A stretch of DNA of 6,892 nt, taken from assembly GCA_905214955.1 (NCBI GenBank), contig CAJMON010000104.1:1-6892 (forward strand), read 5' to 3'. The DNA comes from an uncultured bacterium. Lineage in GTDB: Bacteria; Bacillota; Clostridia; Lachnospirales; Lachnospiraceae. The notes under the pieces are model-generated. The model did no database searches, was not told where the DNA came from, and saw only the letters and a list, made by a program, of their open reading frames with translations. Positions within the stretch are counted from its first letter, which is position 1, and every line of letters begins with the position of its first letter. Shown in pieces: positions 1 through 5,932 of the stretch. The position numbers and the translations under genes were made by a program.

Positions 1-59
1 AGCAGGTTTGGGTAAATGGATGAAAAAAGTTCTGTATGTGGTTTTGAAGGTACAAAGCC

Positions 60-104
60 AAGGCTGTTATGATTCGCAAAACTGCGGATTGTAGCAGTCT
101 TTTT
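60..104 (+). terminator. Rho-independent terminator of a gene left of the window
   Basis: A 17-bp stem (62-78 with 83-99) closes on the 4-base loop AAAC and is followed by TTTTT (100-104); A60-A61 can also pair with the first Ts. Five of the 17 pairs are G-U wobbles when read as + strand RNA. On the - strand the same positions become C-A mismatches, so the hairpin is stable only when transcribed left to right. The terminated gene lies mostly or wholly outside the window; the only frame open from the left edge ends inside the hairpin at 94, so it is not that gene. Confidence 0.85.
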
Positions 105-137
105 GTATAACAGCAAAATTAGAAAAGGGGGAATCCC

Positions 138-755
138 ATGCGGTATTACATTGCAGACCTGCATTTTTTTCACGATGCATTGAACCGGCAGATGGACTGC
201 CGTGGATTTGCGAATGCGGAAGAGATGAATGCGTATATGCTGAAAAAATGGAACGGCAAAGTGCGCCCGGAAGATGAAGTTGTGATTTTAGGGGATCTTT
301 CCTGGGGAAAAACGGAAGAGACCAACGAACTTTTGAAAAAACTCAATGGAAAACTGTATTTAATCCAGGGAAACCATGACCGTTTTGGAAAAAATAAAGC
401 GTATGATGCATCCCGGTTTATGTGGATCAAACCTTATGAAGAACTGCATGACAAAAAGCGAAAAGTGGTACTGTGCCATTATCCCATTTTGTGCTACAAT
501 GGGCAGTATAGAACAGATGACCAGGGAAACCCCAGAAGTTACATGCTTTACGGACATGTGCACGATACCTTGGATGAACGGCTTTTGAATGACTTTATCA
601 AGCAGACAAGGCAGACCACAAAGATGGGAATGGATGGAGTGGAACATCCGGTTCCCTGCCACATGATCAACTGTTTCTGCATGTATTCCGATTATACGCC
701 TCTGACACTGGATGAGTGGATTGAAAATGACAAGAGGCGGCGAACACTGGGCTAG
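138..755 (+). CDS. Calcineurin-like metallophosphoesterase family protein
   Basis: A 205-residue protein with the full set of metal-binding motifs of the calcineurin-like phosphoesterase fold, in order: D7-x-H9 near the N-terminus, G52-D53, G78-N-H-D81, H114 in a CHYP motif, and G139-H-V-H142. These residues normally hold two divalent metal ions that activate water to hydrolyse a phosphomonoester or phosphodiester. No signal peptide or membrane segment is seen, so it should be cytoplasmic. The ATG at 138 is preceded by the strong ribosome site AAAAGGGGG (123-131), and D7-x-H9 lies at the usual distance from this start, so the protein is complete. The small gene at 779 follows after 23 bp and is probably co-transcribed. 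The substrate cannot be read from sequence: relatives include cyclic nucleotide, nucleotide and nucleic acid phosphatases. The family call is secure; the specific role is unknown. No clear promoter lies between the upstream terminator and this gene. Confidence 0.92.
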   Translation: MRYYIADLHFFHDALNRQMDCRGFANAEEMNAYMLKKWNGKVRPEDEVVILGDLSWGKTEETNELLKKLNGKLYLIQGNHDRFGKNKAYDASRFMWIKPYEELHDKKRKVVLCHYPILCYNGQYRTDDQGNPRSYMLYGHVHDTLDERLLNDFIKQTRQTTKMGMDGVEHPVPCHMINCFCMYSDYTPLTLDEWIENDKRRRTLG

Positions 756-778
756 AAAAAAGAAAGGAAGATGTTTGG

Positions 779-1156
779 ATGGCATACGAAGAGGATTACA
801 TTCTGCGCCTGGTAAAACAGATGATCCGGGCGTTGATGATGGTGTTGTTTAATAAAAAAGAAAAGATGGATACGCCCGCAGATACCAATGCGCCGAGCGG
901 GGAAGACGGAAGAGAACTTCTGGAAATGGCAGAGGAAGGAAAGATCAATGAGGCAGAAAATAAACTGTACGAACTGATGGATGGAAAAGACATGACAAAG
1001 CTTCACCTGGCACTGCTGTTTTATGAACACCTTCTGGATCTGCCGGAAGAGTTTCTCACAGAACATGGTTTCAGCAGAGAAGAAATTTTAGATGGCGTAA
1101 AAAATGCAGCGGATATTTATGGAGTTGGAGGACTGGCAGAGACGCTGATTTCCTAA
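779..1156 (+). CDS. Small conserved protein of unknown function, DUF6483-like
   Basis: A 125-residue acidic protein of unknown function. The N-terminal ~24 residues (YILRLVKQMIRALMMVLF) form an amphipathic to hydrophobic helix. A charged, proline-containing linker follows (about 26-45), then a helical region rich in Glu, Leu and Ala (about 46-125) that resembles a small TPR-like helical pair. The start MAYEEDYILR and the overall layout match my memory of the DUF6483 family in Lachnospiraceae; this is recall, not a search. The start at 779 is supported by AGGAAG (765-770) eight bases upstream. A competing ATG at 771 is in another frame. The gene sits 23 bp after the metallophosphoesterase and is followed at once by a terminator, so it is the last gene of a two-gene unit. 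Real coding is likely because of the ribosome site, the operon spacing and the terminator placed just after the stop. Confidence 0.78.
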   Translation: MAYEEDYILRLVKQMIRALMMVLFNKKEKMDTPADTNAPSGEDGRELLEMAEEGKINEAENKLYELMDGKDMTKLHLALLFYEHLLDLPEEFLTEHGFSREEILDGVKNAADIYGVGGLAETLIS

Positions 1157-1163
1157 AAAAGAT

Positions 1164-1208
1164 AAAACAGCCTGACTGGAAAGGAGAATTTTCCGGCCAG
1201 GCTGTTTT
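1164..1208. terminator. Bidirectional terminator between convergent transcription units
   Basis: AAAACAGCCTG (1164-1174) pairs perfectly with CAGGCTGTTTT (1198-1208). The stem continues with one mismatch into C1176-A1182 against T1190-G1196, with a 7-base loop. Read left to right, the Ts at 1205-1208 act as the U tract for the small gene ending at 1156. Read right to left, the A-rich run 1153-1167 becomes the U tract for pdxT. Wobble and mismatch positions balance between strands, so the hairpin fits termination in both directions. Confidence 0.85.
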
Positions 1209-1244
1209 AATTTATGCAAAGAAACAGGGCAAAGTCCGCACTTG

Positions 1245-1275
1245 CACGAGAATTTGGTAACTGCCACGATAATTT
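1245..1275. repeat. Short near-identical direct repeat (11 bp, two copies)
   Basis: CACGAGAATTT (1245-1255) and CACGATAATTT (1265-1275) differ by one base and lie 20 bp apart, in the gap between the bidirectional terminator and the 3' end of pdxT. The gap (1209-1297) otherwise shows only a very short ACGC/GCGT hairpin at 1281-1293. No gene is supported here. The repeat could be chance or the decayed end of a duplication. Confidence 0.3.
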
Positions 1276-1297
1276 GAGAGACGCGCAAAGCGTATTT

Positions 1298-1864
1298 TTA
1301 TGGCTTGATCAACTTCAGGAATTTTTCGTGAATTCTGGTATCCTCATCCAATTCCGGGTGGAATGCAAATGCCAGCTGATTTTGGTACTGTACGCCGACA
1401 ATTTTTTCATCAACTTCGGCGAGAACCTCAACACCATCTCCAACCCTGGCCACATACGGGGCACGGATAAAGGTCATGGGCACTTCGCCGATACCTTTTA
1501 CTTCTGATGTGGTGTGGAAGCTTCCAAGCTGTCTGCCGTAGGCATTTCGGCGGACACACATGGGAATCGTGCCGAAGTGACAGCCTTTCTGCTCTTCTAC
1601 TTCGGAAGCCAGCAGAATCAGGCCGGCACAGGTGGCAAGAATCGGCATTCCCTGCTTAATCTGTTCTTTGATCTTGTCAAACATTCCAAGCTCTCTTAAA
1701 AGCTTTCCCTGGACGGTACTTTCTCCGCCGGGAAGGACAATGCCGTCATAAGGCGTTTCCAGATCTTTGGCCTGACGAAGCTCGATACAGTTTACGCCCA
1801 GACGCTGTAATACTTTTTCATGTTCTGCGAAAGCACCCTGGAGTGCTAAAACTGCAACGGTCAT
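1298..1864 (-). CDS. pdxT: Pyridoxal 5'-phosphate synthase glutaminase subunit PdxT
   Basis: PdxT (class I glutamine amidotransferase) hydrolyses glutamine to glutamate and ammonia, and channels the ammonia to PdxS for PLP formation. The 188-residue length is normal for the family. The motifs are all present: the oxyanion-strand motif LPGGEST (44-50), the nucleophile C79 in ATCAGLILL, the conserved RNAYGRQ (106-112), and the H169/E171 pair of the triad in FHPELDED. The positions match the well-studied B. subtilis enzyme to within one residue. The ATG (complement of 1862-1864) overlaps the pdxS stop codon by one base (TAATG), so translation is probably coupled. The protein is cytoplasmic and works in a PdxS12-PdxT12 complex in this family. 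It is convergent with the small gene ending at 1156, and the hairpin at 1164-1208, about 90 bp past the stop, is its likely terminator. Confidence 0.98.
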   Translation of the reverse strand: MTVAVLALQGAFAEHEKVLQRLGVNCIELRQAKDLETPYDGIVLPGGESTVQGKLLRELGMFDKIKEQIKQGMPILATCAGLILLASEVEEQKGCHFGTIPMCVRRNAYGRQLGSFHTTSEVKGIGEVPMTFIRAPYVARVGDGVEVLAEVDEKIVGVQYQNQLAFAFHPELDEDTRIHEKFLKLIKP

Positions 1865-2745
1865 TATTTTCCTCTTTCTGCCATCAGTAAGGCGATTTCC
1901 TGTTCATTGATGCCGACCATGGCTTCTCCCAGATCTTCAGAAAGTTTTGCAATCAGTTTCGCATCGGTATAATTGGTAACGGCTTTTACGATGGCAGCAG
2001 CTCTTTTTGCCGGGTTTCCGGATTTGAAAATACCAGAGCCAACAAAGACACCTTCTGCACCCAGCTGCATCATCAGAGCGGCATCCGCAGGGGTAGCCAC
2101 ACCGCCGGCAGCAAAGTTTACAACCGGAAGTCTGCCGTTGTCATGTACATATAATACCAGTTCATAAGGAACCTGAAGGGTCTTTGCAGCCTCAAACAGC
2201 TCATCCTCCCGCATACTGGTCAGTTTGGCAATTTCACTGTTCATCTTCCGCATGTGGCGCACTGCCTGGACAATATCGCCAGTTCCCGGTTCGCCCTTGG
2301 TACGGATCATAGAAGCACCTTCATTGATTCGTCTTAAGGCTTCTCCCAGGTCTTTGGCGCCGCAGACAAAGGGAACACGGAAATTGCGTTTGTTGATATG
2401 ATAAACATCATCGGCAGGGGAGAGGACTTCACTTTCATCAATGTAATCAATTTCAATGGCTTCAAGAACCTGAGCCTCCACGAAATGTCCGATCCGGCAT
2501 TTGGCCATAACCGGGATGGATACCGCATCCTGAATGCCCTGGATCATTTTCGGGTCACTCATACGGGAAACACCGCCTGCAGCACGGATATCTGCGGGAA
2601 TCCGTTCCAGTGCCATGACAGCACAGGCACCGGCAGCTTCTGCAATTTTTGCCTGCTCCGGTGTGGTGACATCCATAATCACGCCGCCTTTTAACATCTG
2701 TGCCAGTTCTTTGTTCAATTTATATCTTTCATTTGTTGTACTCAT
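1864..2745 (-). CDS. pdxS: Pyridoxal 5'-phosphate synthase lyase subunit PdxS
   Basis: PdxS (Pdx1, SNZ family) condenses ribose 5-phosphate, glyceraldehyde 3-phosphate and ammonia from PdxT into PLP. This is the DXP-independent route typical of Firmicutes. The protein is 293 residues with a (beta/alpha)8 barrel. Visible active-site residues are D25 in VIMDV, K82 in MAKCRIGH (imine with the pentose) and K150 in RTKGEPGTG (second imine), each one residue later than in B. subtilis. The phosphate-binding glycine segments NFAAGGVATP and GSGIFKSGNP are intact. The ATG (complement of 2743-2745) is preceded by GGAGGT (complement of 2755-2760) with 9-base spacing, a strong site that fixes the start. 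It is the first gene of the pdxST operon. It diverges from pdxR across a 126-bp gap, so transcription is probably under PdxR control. Confidence 0.98.
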   Translation of the reverse strand: MSTTNERYKLNKELAQMLKGGVIMDVTTPEQAKIAEAAGACAVMALERIPADIRAAGGVSRMSDPKMIQGIQDAVSIPVMAKCRIGHFVEAQVLEAIEIDYIDESEVLSPADDVYHINKRNFRVPFVCGAKDLGEALRRINEGASMIRTKGEPGTGDIVQAVRHMRKMNSEIAKLTSMREDELFEAAKTLQVPYELVLYVHDNGRLPVVNFAAGGVATPADAALMMQLGAEGVFVGSGIFKSGNPAKRAAAIVKAVTNYTDAKLIAKLSEDLGEAMVGINEQEIALLMAERGK

Positions 2746-2871
2746 GTTTTTGAAACCTCCTGTATTGTACGCTTTATTTTTTCCTGGTTACGAATTATAC
2801 TGGAAAAGTGACCATTATAAAATTGTCAAAATAAATACATTCAGTAAGGTCAGATTGGAGAAAAAAAGCAG
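2746..2871. promoter_or_regulatory. Divergent pdxS / pdxR control region with candidate PdxR operator
   Basis: This AT-rich gap separates two divergent starts. TGGTTAC (2785-2791) and GTGACCA (2808-2814) form an inverted repeat with 6 of 7 matching positions around a 16-base centre. ATTATA occurs at 2794-2799 and 2814-2819, exactly 20 bp apart; on the - strand each reads TATAAT, a perfect -10 hexamer. For pdxS the best pair is TTTATA (complement of 2816-2821), a 16-base spacer and TATAAT (complement of 2794-2799). For pdxR, TATACT (2796-2801) is the best -10 but lacks a good -35. The pdxR ribosome site is GGAG (2857-2860). MocR regulators are known to bind paired repeats next to the genes they control; assigning these repeats to PdxR is inference. 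Confidence 0.6.
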
Positions 2872-4275
2872 ATGTTGACATACAGCTTTACAAATATAGG
2901 GTCAGATTCTATGTATGAATATTTATATAAATGTATTCGAAATGACATTACACAGGGGAAAATCAAGGCTGGAGAAAAGCTGCCGTCCAAGCGCAGTTTT
3001 GCGAAAAATCTGGGTATAAGCGTGATTACCGTAGAAAATGCGTATGGACAATTATTAGCAGAAGGCTATATTTATTCCATGCCAAAGCGGGGATTTTATG
3101 TTTCGGATTTAAGCAGTGCCTATATGGAAAAGAAAGCAGTGAGAAAAGAGCAGCTGAGCTTGACGGGAGGAGAGACGTCTTATTTTGCTGATTTTTCCAG
3201 CAACCAGACGGACAGTGAGATTTTTCCATTTGCAATCTGGTCAAAGACGGTACGGGAGGTACTCAATGATAATCAGAAGCAGCTGATGATCAATCCCCCC
3301 TGCGGAGGAATCTTAGAGCTTCGCCAGGCAATCGCACAGTATCTGCGGGAATTTCGCGCCATGCAGGTAGACCCGGAGCAGATCGTTATTGGAGCTGGAA
3401 CAGAATATCTCCACGGGCTTCTGATTCAACTTCTTGGAAATGACCGGATTTACGGAGTGGAGAATCCAGGGTATCATAAGATCTCCAGAATTTATGAAAA
3501 TATGAAAGTAGAATATGCCAAGGTTTCTATGGATCAAGAAGGGGTATCCATTCAGGAATTGGAAGAAAAACGGGTGGATATTATCCATACGTCTCCTTCC
3601 CATCATTTTCCCACCGGGATTGTCATGCCGGTGAGCAGACGGTATGAGCTGCTTGGATGGGCGGCAAAATCGCCGGAACGCTATATTATTGAAGATGATT
3701 ATGACAGTGAGCTGCGTCTGAGCGGAAAACCTTTTCCGACTTTGCAGAGCATTGATGTGTCCGATAAAGTGATTTATATGAATACTTTTACCAAAACACT
3801 CGCTTCTACAGTACGTATCAGCTATATGGTTCTGCCACTCACTCTGACAGAGAAATTTTACCAGAAGCTTTCGTTTTATTCCTGTACAGTTTCTAATTTT
3901 GAACAGTATACCCTGGCAAAGTTTATGGAAAATGGAAGTTTTGAAAAGCATATCAACCGGCTTCGGAATTATTATCAGATGAAACGGGATGCGATTCTGA
4001 AAGCATTTCGAAAAGAGCCTCTGGGCAGGTTTGTAAATATCCAGGAGGAAGGAGCCGGTGTCCATTTTTTGATGCAGATTTCCACGGCAAAAAGTGAGGA
4101 GGAGATTGTAAAAGAGGCAAAAGGAAAGGGCATCAAGCTGGCACCCTTGTCCCATTACTTTGATGGGGAAGAGAAAGAAAGCTTTGAAAACACTTATGTG
4201 GTGAATTATTCTTCTGTGGATCTTCAAAATATCGAGAGAGCCGCACAGGTGCTGGGACAAATTCTGGTAAAATAG
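2872..4275 (+). CDS. pdxR: MocR-family PLP-dependent transcription regulator PdxR
   Basis: A 467-residue protein of the MocR subfamily of GntR regulators. Residues ~13-78 form the winged helix-turn-helix (KLPSKRSFAKNLGISVITV is the recognition region), followed by a charged linker (~80-105). Residues ~106-467 form a fold-type I aminotransferase-like domain. That domain holds the acidic EDDYDSE stretch (274-280) that contacts the PLP ring, and the Schiff-base lysine K308 in TFTKTLAS. Family members bind PLP as a signal rather than for catalysis, and the best-studied ones control pdxST; its divergent position beside pdxS supports that role. The start at 2872 gives the usual MLTY opening; GGAG lies 11 bases upstream. 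An in-frame ATG at 2911 is possible but would trim residues before the winged helix. The hairpin 4289-4334 ends the gene. The call is firm as a family and, from context, as PdxR. Confidence 0.93.
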   Translation: MLTYSFTNIGSDSMYEYLYKCIRNDITQGKIKAGEKLPSKRSFAKNLGISVITVENAYGQLLAEGYIYSMPKRGFYVSDLSSAYMEKKAVRKEQLSLTGGETSYFADFSSNQTDSEIFPFAIWSKTVREVLNDNQKQLMINPPCGGILELRQAIAQYLREFRAMQVDPEQIVIGAGTEYLHGLLIQLLGNDRIYGVENPGYHKISRIYENMKVEYAKVSMDQEGVSIQELEEKRVDIIHTSPSHHFPTGIVMPVSRRYELLGWAAKSPERYIIEDDYDSELRLSGKPFPTLQSIDVSDKVIYMNTFTKTLASTVRISYMVLPLTLTEKFYQKLSFYSCTVSNFEQYTLAKFMENGSFEKHINRLRNYYQMKRDAILKAFRKEPLGRFVNIQEEGAGVHFLMQISTAKSEEEIVKEAKGKGIKLAPLSHYFDGEEKESFENTYVVNYSSVDLQNIERAAQVLGQILVK

Positions 4276-4288
4276 AATTCTGCTGCAG

Positions 4289-4334
4289 AAAAAACGGCCA
4301 CAAGCCAATGCATATCGGCTTGTGGCTGTTTTTT
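4289..4334. terminator. Terminator between pdxR and the convergent chimeric frame
   Basis: A6-C-GGCCACAAGCC (4289-4306) pairs with GGCTTGTGGC-TG-T6 (4317-4334) around a 10-base loop containing the palindrome ATGCAT. The 13-bp GC-rich core has a single G-U wobble (G4296 with T4327) in the + strand RNA, which becomes a C-A mismatch on the - strand. It is therefore somewhat better as the pdxR terminator, while the flanking A and T runs let it serve the - strand frame ending at 4343 as well. Confidence 0.9.
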
Positions 4335-4342
4335 GTCGGAGT

Positions 4343-5032
4343 TTAGGAAATCGACAGTCTCTGCAGAACAAATTCAGAAAGATATTTTGCAGTGCCGTCT
4401 ACACCCAGGACGCTGCTGTCCACCAGGAGCTCATTGTGGGTGATATCATAAGGCAGGTATTTGGCATAGCCAAGATGATAGGCATCTCTGGCCTTATCAA
4501 CTTCGGCAATCATTTTCTGGGCCTCTGCAGGTTCCATGTGAAGATTTTCCACACAGTTGCGGTAGCGGGCCTCAAAAAGTGCATAAATAAAAATCCGGAA
4601 AAGTCTTGGGTGGTTGCGCAGGACATAATCGGAGCAGCGGCCTACAATGATGCAGCTCTGGGTGTCGGCAAGCTTGCTGATGATCCGGCGCTGAGACTCG
4701 AAAATTTCATCCTGTACGGCGGAGATCCCCCGGCCAAGCGGAAATTTCATGCGGAAGAAAGAAGTTTTGGCAGTTTCTTCTTCATCACTGATCAGAGAAA
4801 CTGGCATTTTCGTGTCTTTGGCAACAGAATCCACAATGTCCCGGTCATAGTATTCGATGCCCAGAATTCCCACTGGGAAACCGGCACCAATGACTTTGCC
4901 CATGGCAGTCAGGTCCGGTTTCACATGGTAATATTCCTGAGCGCCGCCTAAGGTTACCCGGAATCCGGTTTTTACTTCATCCATAATCATCAGAATGCCA
5001 AGCTCTTCGGTCAGTACGCGGATGTTGGTCAT
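4343..5032 (-). CDS. Chimeric frame: aminotransferase fragment fused to P-loop-less cytidylate kinase-like protein
   Basis: A 229-codon open frame made of two unrelated pieces. Residues 1 to ~55 match the centre of a glutamate-1-semialdehyde aminomutase-like class III aminotransferase: MDEVKTGFR (17-25), GGAQEYY (29-35) and GKVIGAGFPVG with the PLP lysine at K46. From ~57 onward (LGIEYYDRDIVD, then IVGRCSDYVL at 129-138 and VDKARDAY at 178-185) it is the body and C-terminus of a cytidylate kinase-like protein (PF13189 type, usually ~200 residues). The kinase's first ~25-30 residues, which hold the ISREFGSGGR-type phosphate-binding loop, are absent, so nucleoside kinase activity is not expected. 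The ATG at 5032 is an internal aminotransferase methionine; homology and frame extend upstream to a stop at 5057-5059, and the ribosome site (AGGA, 4 bases away) is weak. I read this as a remnant rather than a working fusion enzyme, or as an assembly chimera. The native kinase would have ended at the 4289-4334 hairpin. Confidence 0.7.
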   Translation of the reverse strand: MTNIRVLTEELGILMIMDEVKTGFRVTLGGAQEYYHVKPDLTAMGKVIGAGFPVGILGIEYYDRDIVDSVAKDTKMPVSLISDEEETAKTSFFRMKFPLGRGISAVQDEIFESQRRIISKLADTQSCIIVGRCSDYVLRNHPRLFRIFIYALFEARYRNCVENLHMEPAEAQKMIAEVDKARDAYHLGYAKYLPYDITHNELLVDSSVLGVDGTAKYLSEFVLQRLSIS

Positions 5033-5056
5033 AAATTCCTGGGTGGCCGGAATGAC
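4865..5056 (-). pseudogene. Internal fragment of a glutamate-1-semialdehyde aminomutase-like (class III) aminotransferase
   Basis: About 63 codons of homology, running from IPATQEFM (complement of ~5053-5030) through DEVKTGFR to the PLP-lysine segment GKVIGAGFPVG. Judged from the position of the PLP lysine (265 in E. coli HemL), this is roughly residues 213-273 of a ~430-residue protein; both ends are missing. The acid DEV and the lysine are intact, and there is no stop or frameshift inside the piece, which suggests recent arrival or an artificial join rather than long decay. Its left edge joins the kinase piece in frame; its right edge meets, within a few bases, a permease gene on the opposite strand. 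HemL itself or a related class III aminotransferase cannot be told apart from so short a piece. Confidence 0.72.
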
Positions 5057-5189
5057 TCACCAGGCCTCTCAGGCGGTTTCTTCCACATTCCGGACGGTGG
5101 AAATTTATACCGCCCTTGCTATTATGTATTTTCTTCTGAATACCATTCTGTCCGGAGTATTGTCACTGCTGGAAAGGAGGATGAAATAA
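5052..5189 (+). pseudogene. Amino-acid ABC transporter permease, C-terminal remnant
   Basis: The frame reads MTHQASQAVSSTFRTVEIY, then a hydrophobic last membrane helix (about 5103-5168, TALAIMYFLLNTILSGVLSLL), then the positive end ERRMK and TAA at 5187-5189. This is the C-terminus of a HisM/GlnP-type polar amino-acid permease, which normally has ~210-230 residues and several more membrane helices plus the EAA loop upstream. Everything before about 5052 is missing; the frame stays open to the left only by running antisense through the aminotransferase fragment. The stop overlaps the ATPase start by one base (TAATG), and the ATPase ribosome site AAAGGAGG (5173-5180) lies inside this coding tail, as in an intact transporter operon. 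Confidence 0.82.
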
Positions 5190-5923
5190 TGCCGGAACCG
5201 ATTATCCGCGTGGAAAAGCTGTCCAAATCCTTTGGAGAGCTGGAAGTTTTAAAAGACATTAATATGGAAGTAAGAGAAGGGGAAGTCATCAGTGTTATTG
5301 GTCCTTCCGGTTCTGGAAAAAGTACTTTCCTGCGCTGCATCAACCTTCTGGAAACACCCAATTTTGGGAAAATTTATTATATGGGCGATGTGGTAAATGA
5401 CAAAGATTATGACCGGAAAAAGCTTCACAGAGAAGTAGGTATGGTTTTCCAGAGATTTAATCTGTTTCCCCATAAAACCGTGCTGGAAAATATTACGCTG
5501 GCACCGGATAAACTGAAAATTGCTTCCAAAGAAGAAAACAGAGCCCACGCCATGGAACTGCTTCGAAAAGTGGGATTGGAGAGCAAGGCAGATGAGCGGC
5601 CGTCTAATCTTTCAGGAGGCCAGCAGCAGAGAGTGGCCATTGCAAGAGCGCTGGCGATGAATCCCAAAGTGCTGCTGTTTGATGAACCTACATCCGCGCT
5701 GGATCCGGAGCTGGTAGGCGAGGTGTTAAAGGTTATGCAGGATCTGGCAGAGGAAGGCATGACCATGATTGTGGTAACGCATGAAATGGGATTTGCAAGG
5801 GAAGTCTCCAACCATCTGATCTTTATGGAAGGCGGATACATCGTAGAGGAAGGGGATCCCAAAGAAATTTTCGCACATCCGAAGAATGAACGGACGAGAC
5901 AGTTTCTGTCCAGCGTATTATAG
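5189..5923 (+). CDS. Amino-acid ABC transporter ATP-binding protein (GlnQ/HisP type)
   Basis: A complete 244-residue ATPase of the polar amino-acid uptake family; as a dimer on the inner face of the membrane it would drive import through its permease. The motifs are all present: Walker A GPSGSGKST (38-46, K44), Q-loop Q88 in MVFQRFNLFPH, ABC signature LSGGQQQR (141-148), Walker B VLLFDEP with E166, D-loop SALD, and switch histidine H198 in VTHEMGFA. The stretch after the Q-loop (QRFNLFPHKTVLENI) and the end GDPKEIFAHPKNERTRQFLSSVL are typical of amino-acid rather than sugar or metal importers. The start at 5189 overlaps the permease stop (TAATG) with AAAGGAGG eight bases upstream, so translation is coupled. 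The only permease sequence beside it is a truncated tail and no substrate-binding protein gene is visible, so the transporter is incomplete in this window. The exact amino acid cannot be told. Confidence 0.95.
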   Translation: MPEPIIRVEKLSKSFGELEVLKDINMEVREGEVISVIGPSGSGKSTFLRCINLLETPNFGKIYYMGDVVNDKDYDRKKLHREVGMVFQRFNLFPHKTVLENITLAPDKLKIASKEENRAHAMELLRKVGLESKADERPSNLSGGQQQRVAIARALAMNPKVLLFDEPTSALDPELVGEVLKVMQDLAEEGMTMIVVTHEMGFAREVSNHLIFMEGGYIVEEGDPKEIFAHPKNERTRQFLSSVL

Positions 5924-5932
5924 GAGGATATT

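Noticed and set aside
2..94. Open frame running in from the left edge on the + strand
   Set aside because: It has its stop codon inside the terminator stem and shows no recognisable protein; the hairpin explains the sequence better.
2824..2829. Perfect TTGACA on the - strand as the pdxS -35 box
   Set aside because: The spacer to the downstream TATAAT (complement of 2794-2799) is 24 bases and to the nearer TATAAT is 4 bases; neither fits a standard promoter, so I kept it only as a possible upstream element.
3313..4371. Long - strand open frame of about 350 codons opposite pdxR
   Set aside because: It lies antisense to a fully recognisable pdxR, is rich in Cys, His, Ile and Phe as antisense translations usually are, crosses the terminator, and has no ribosome site.
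4322..4951. + strand open frame of about 210 codons opposite the kinase-aminotransferase chimera
   Set aside because: The - strand reading has clear family motifs throughout; the + reading has none and begins inside the terminator hairpin.
4343..5032. The chimera as a genuine bifunctional enzyme
   Set aside because: The aminotransferase part is a ~55-codon interior piece that cannot fold as a catalytic domain, and the kinase part lacks its phosphate-binding loop.
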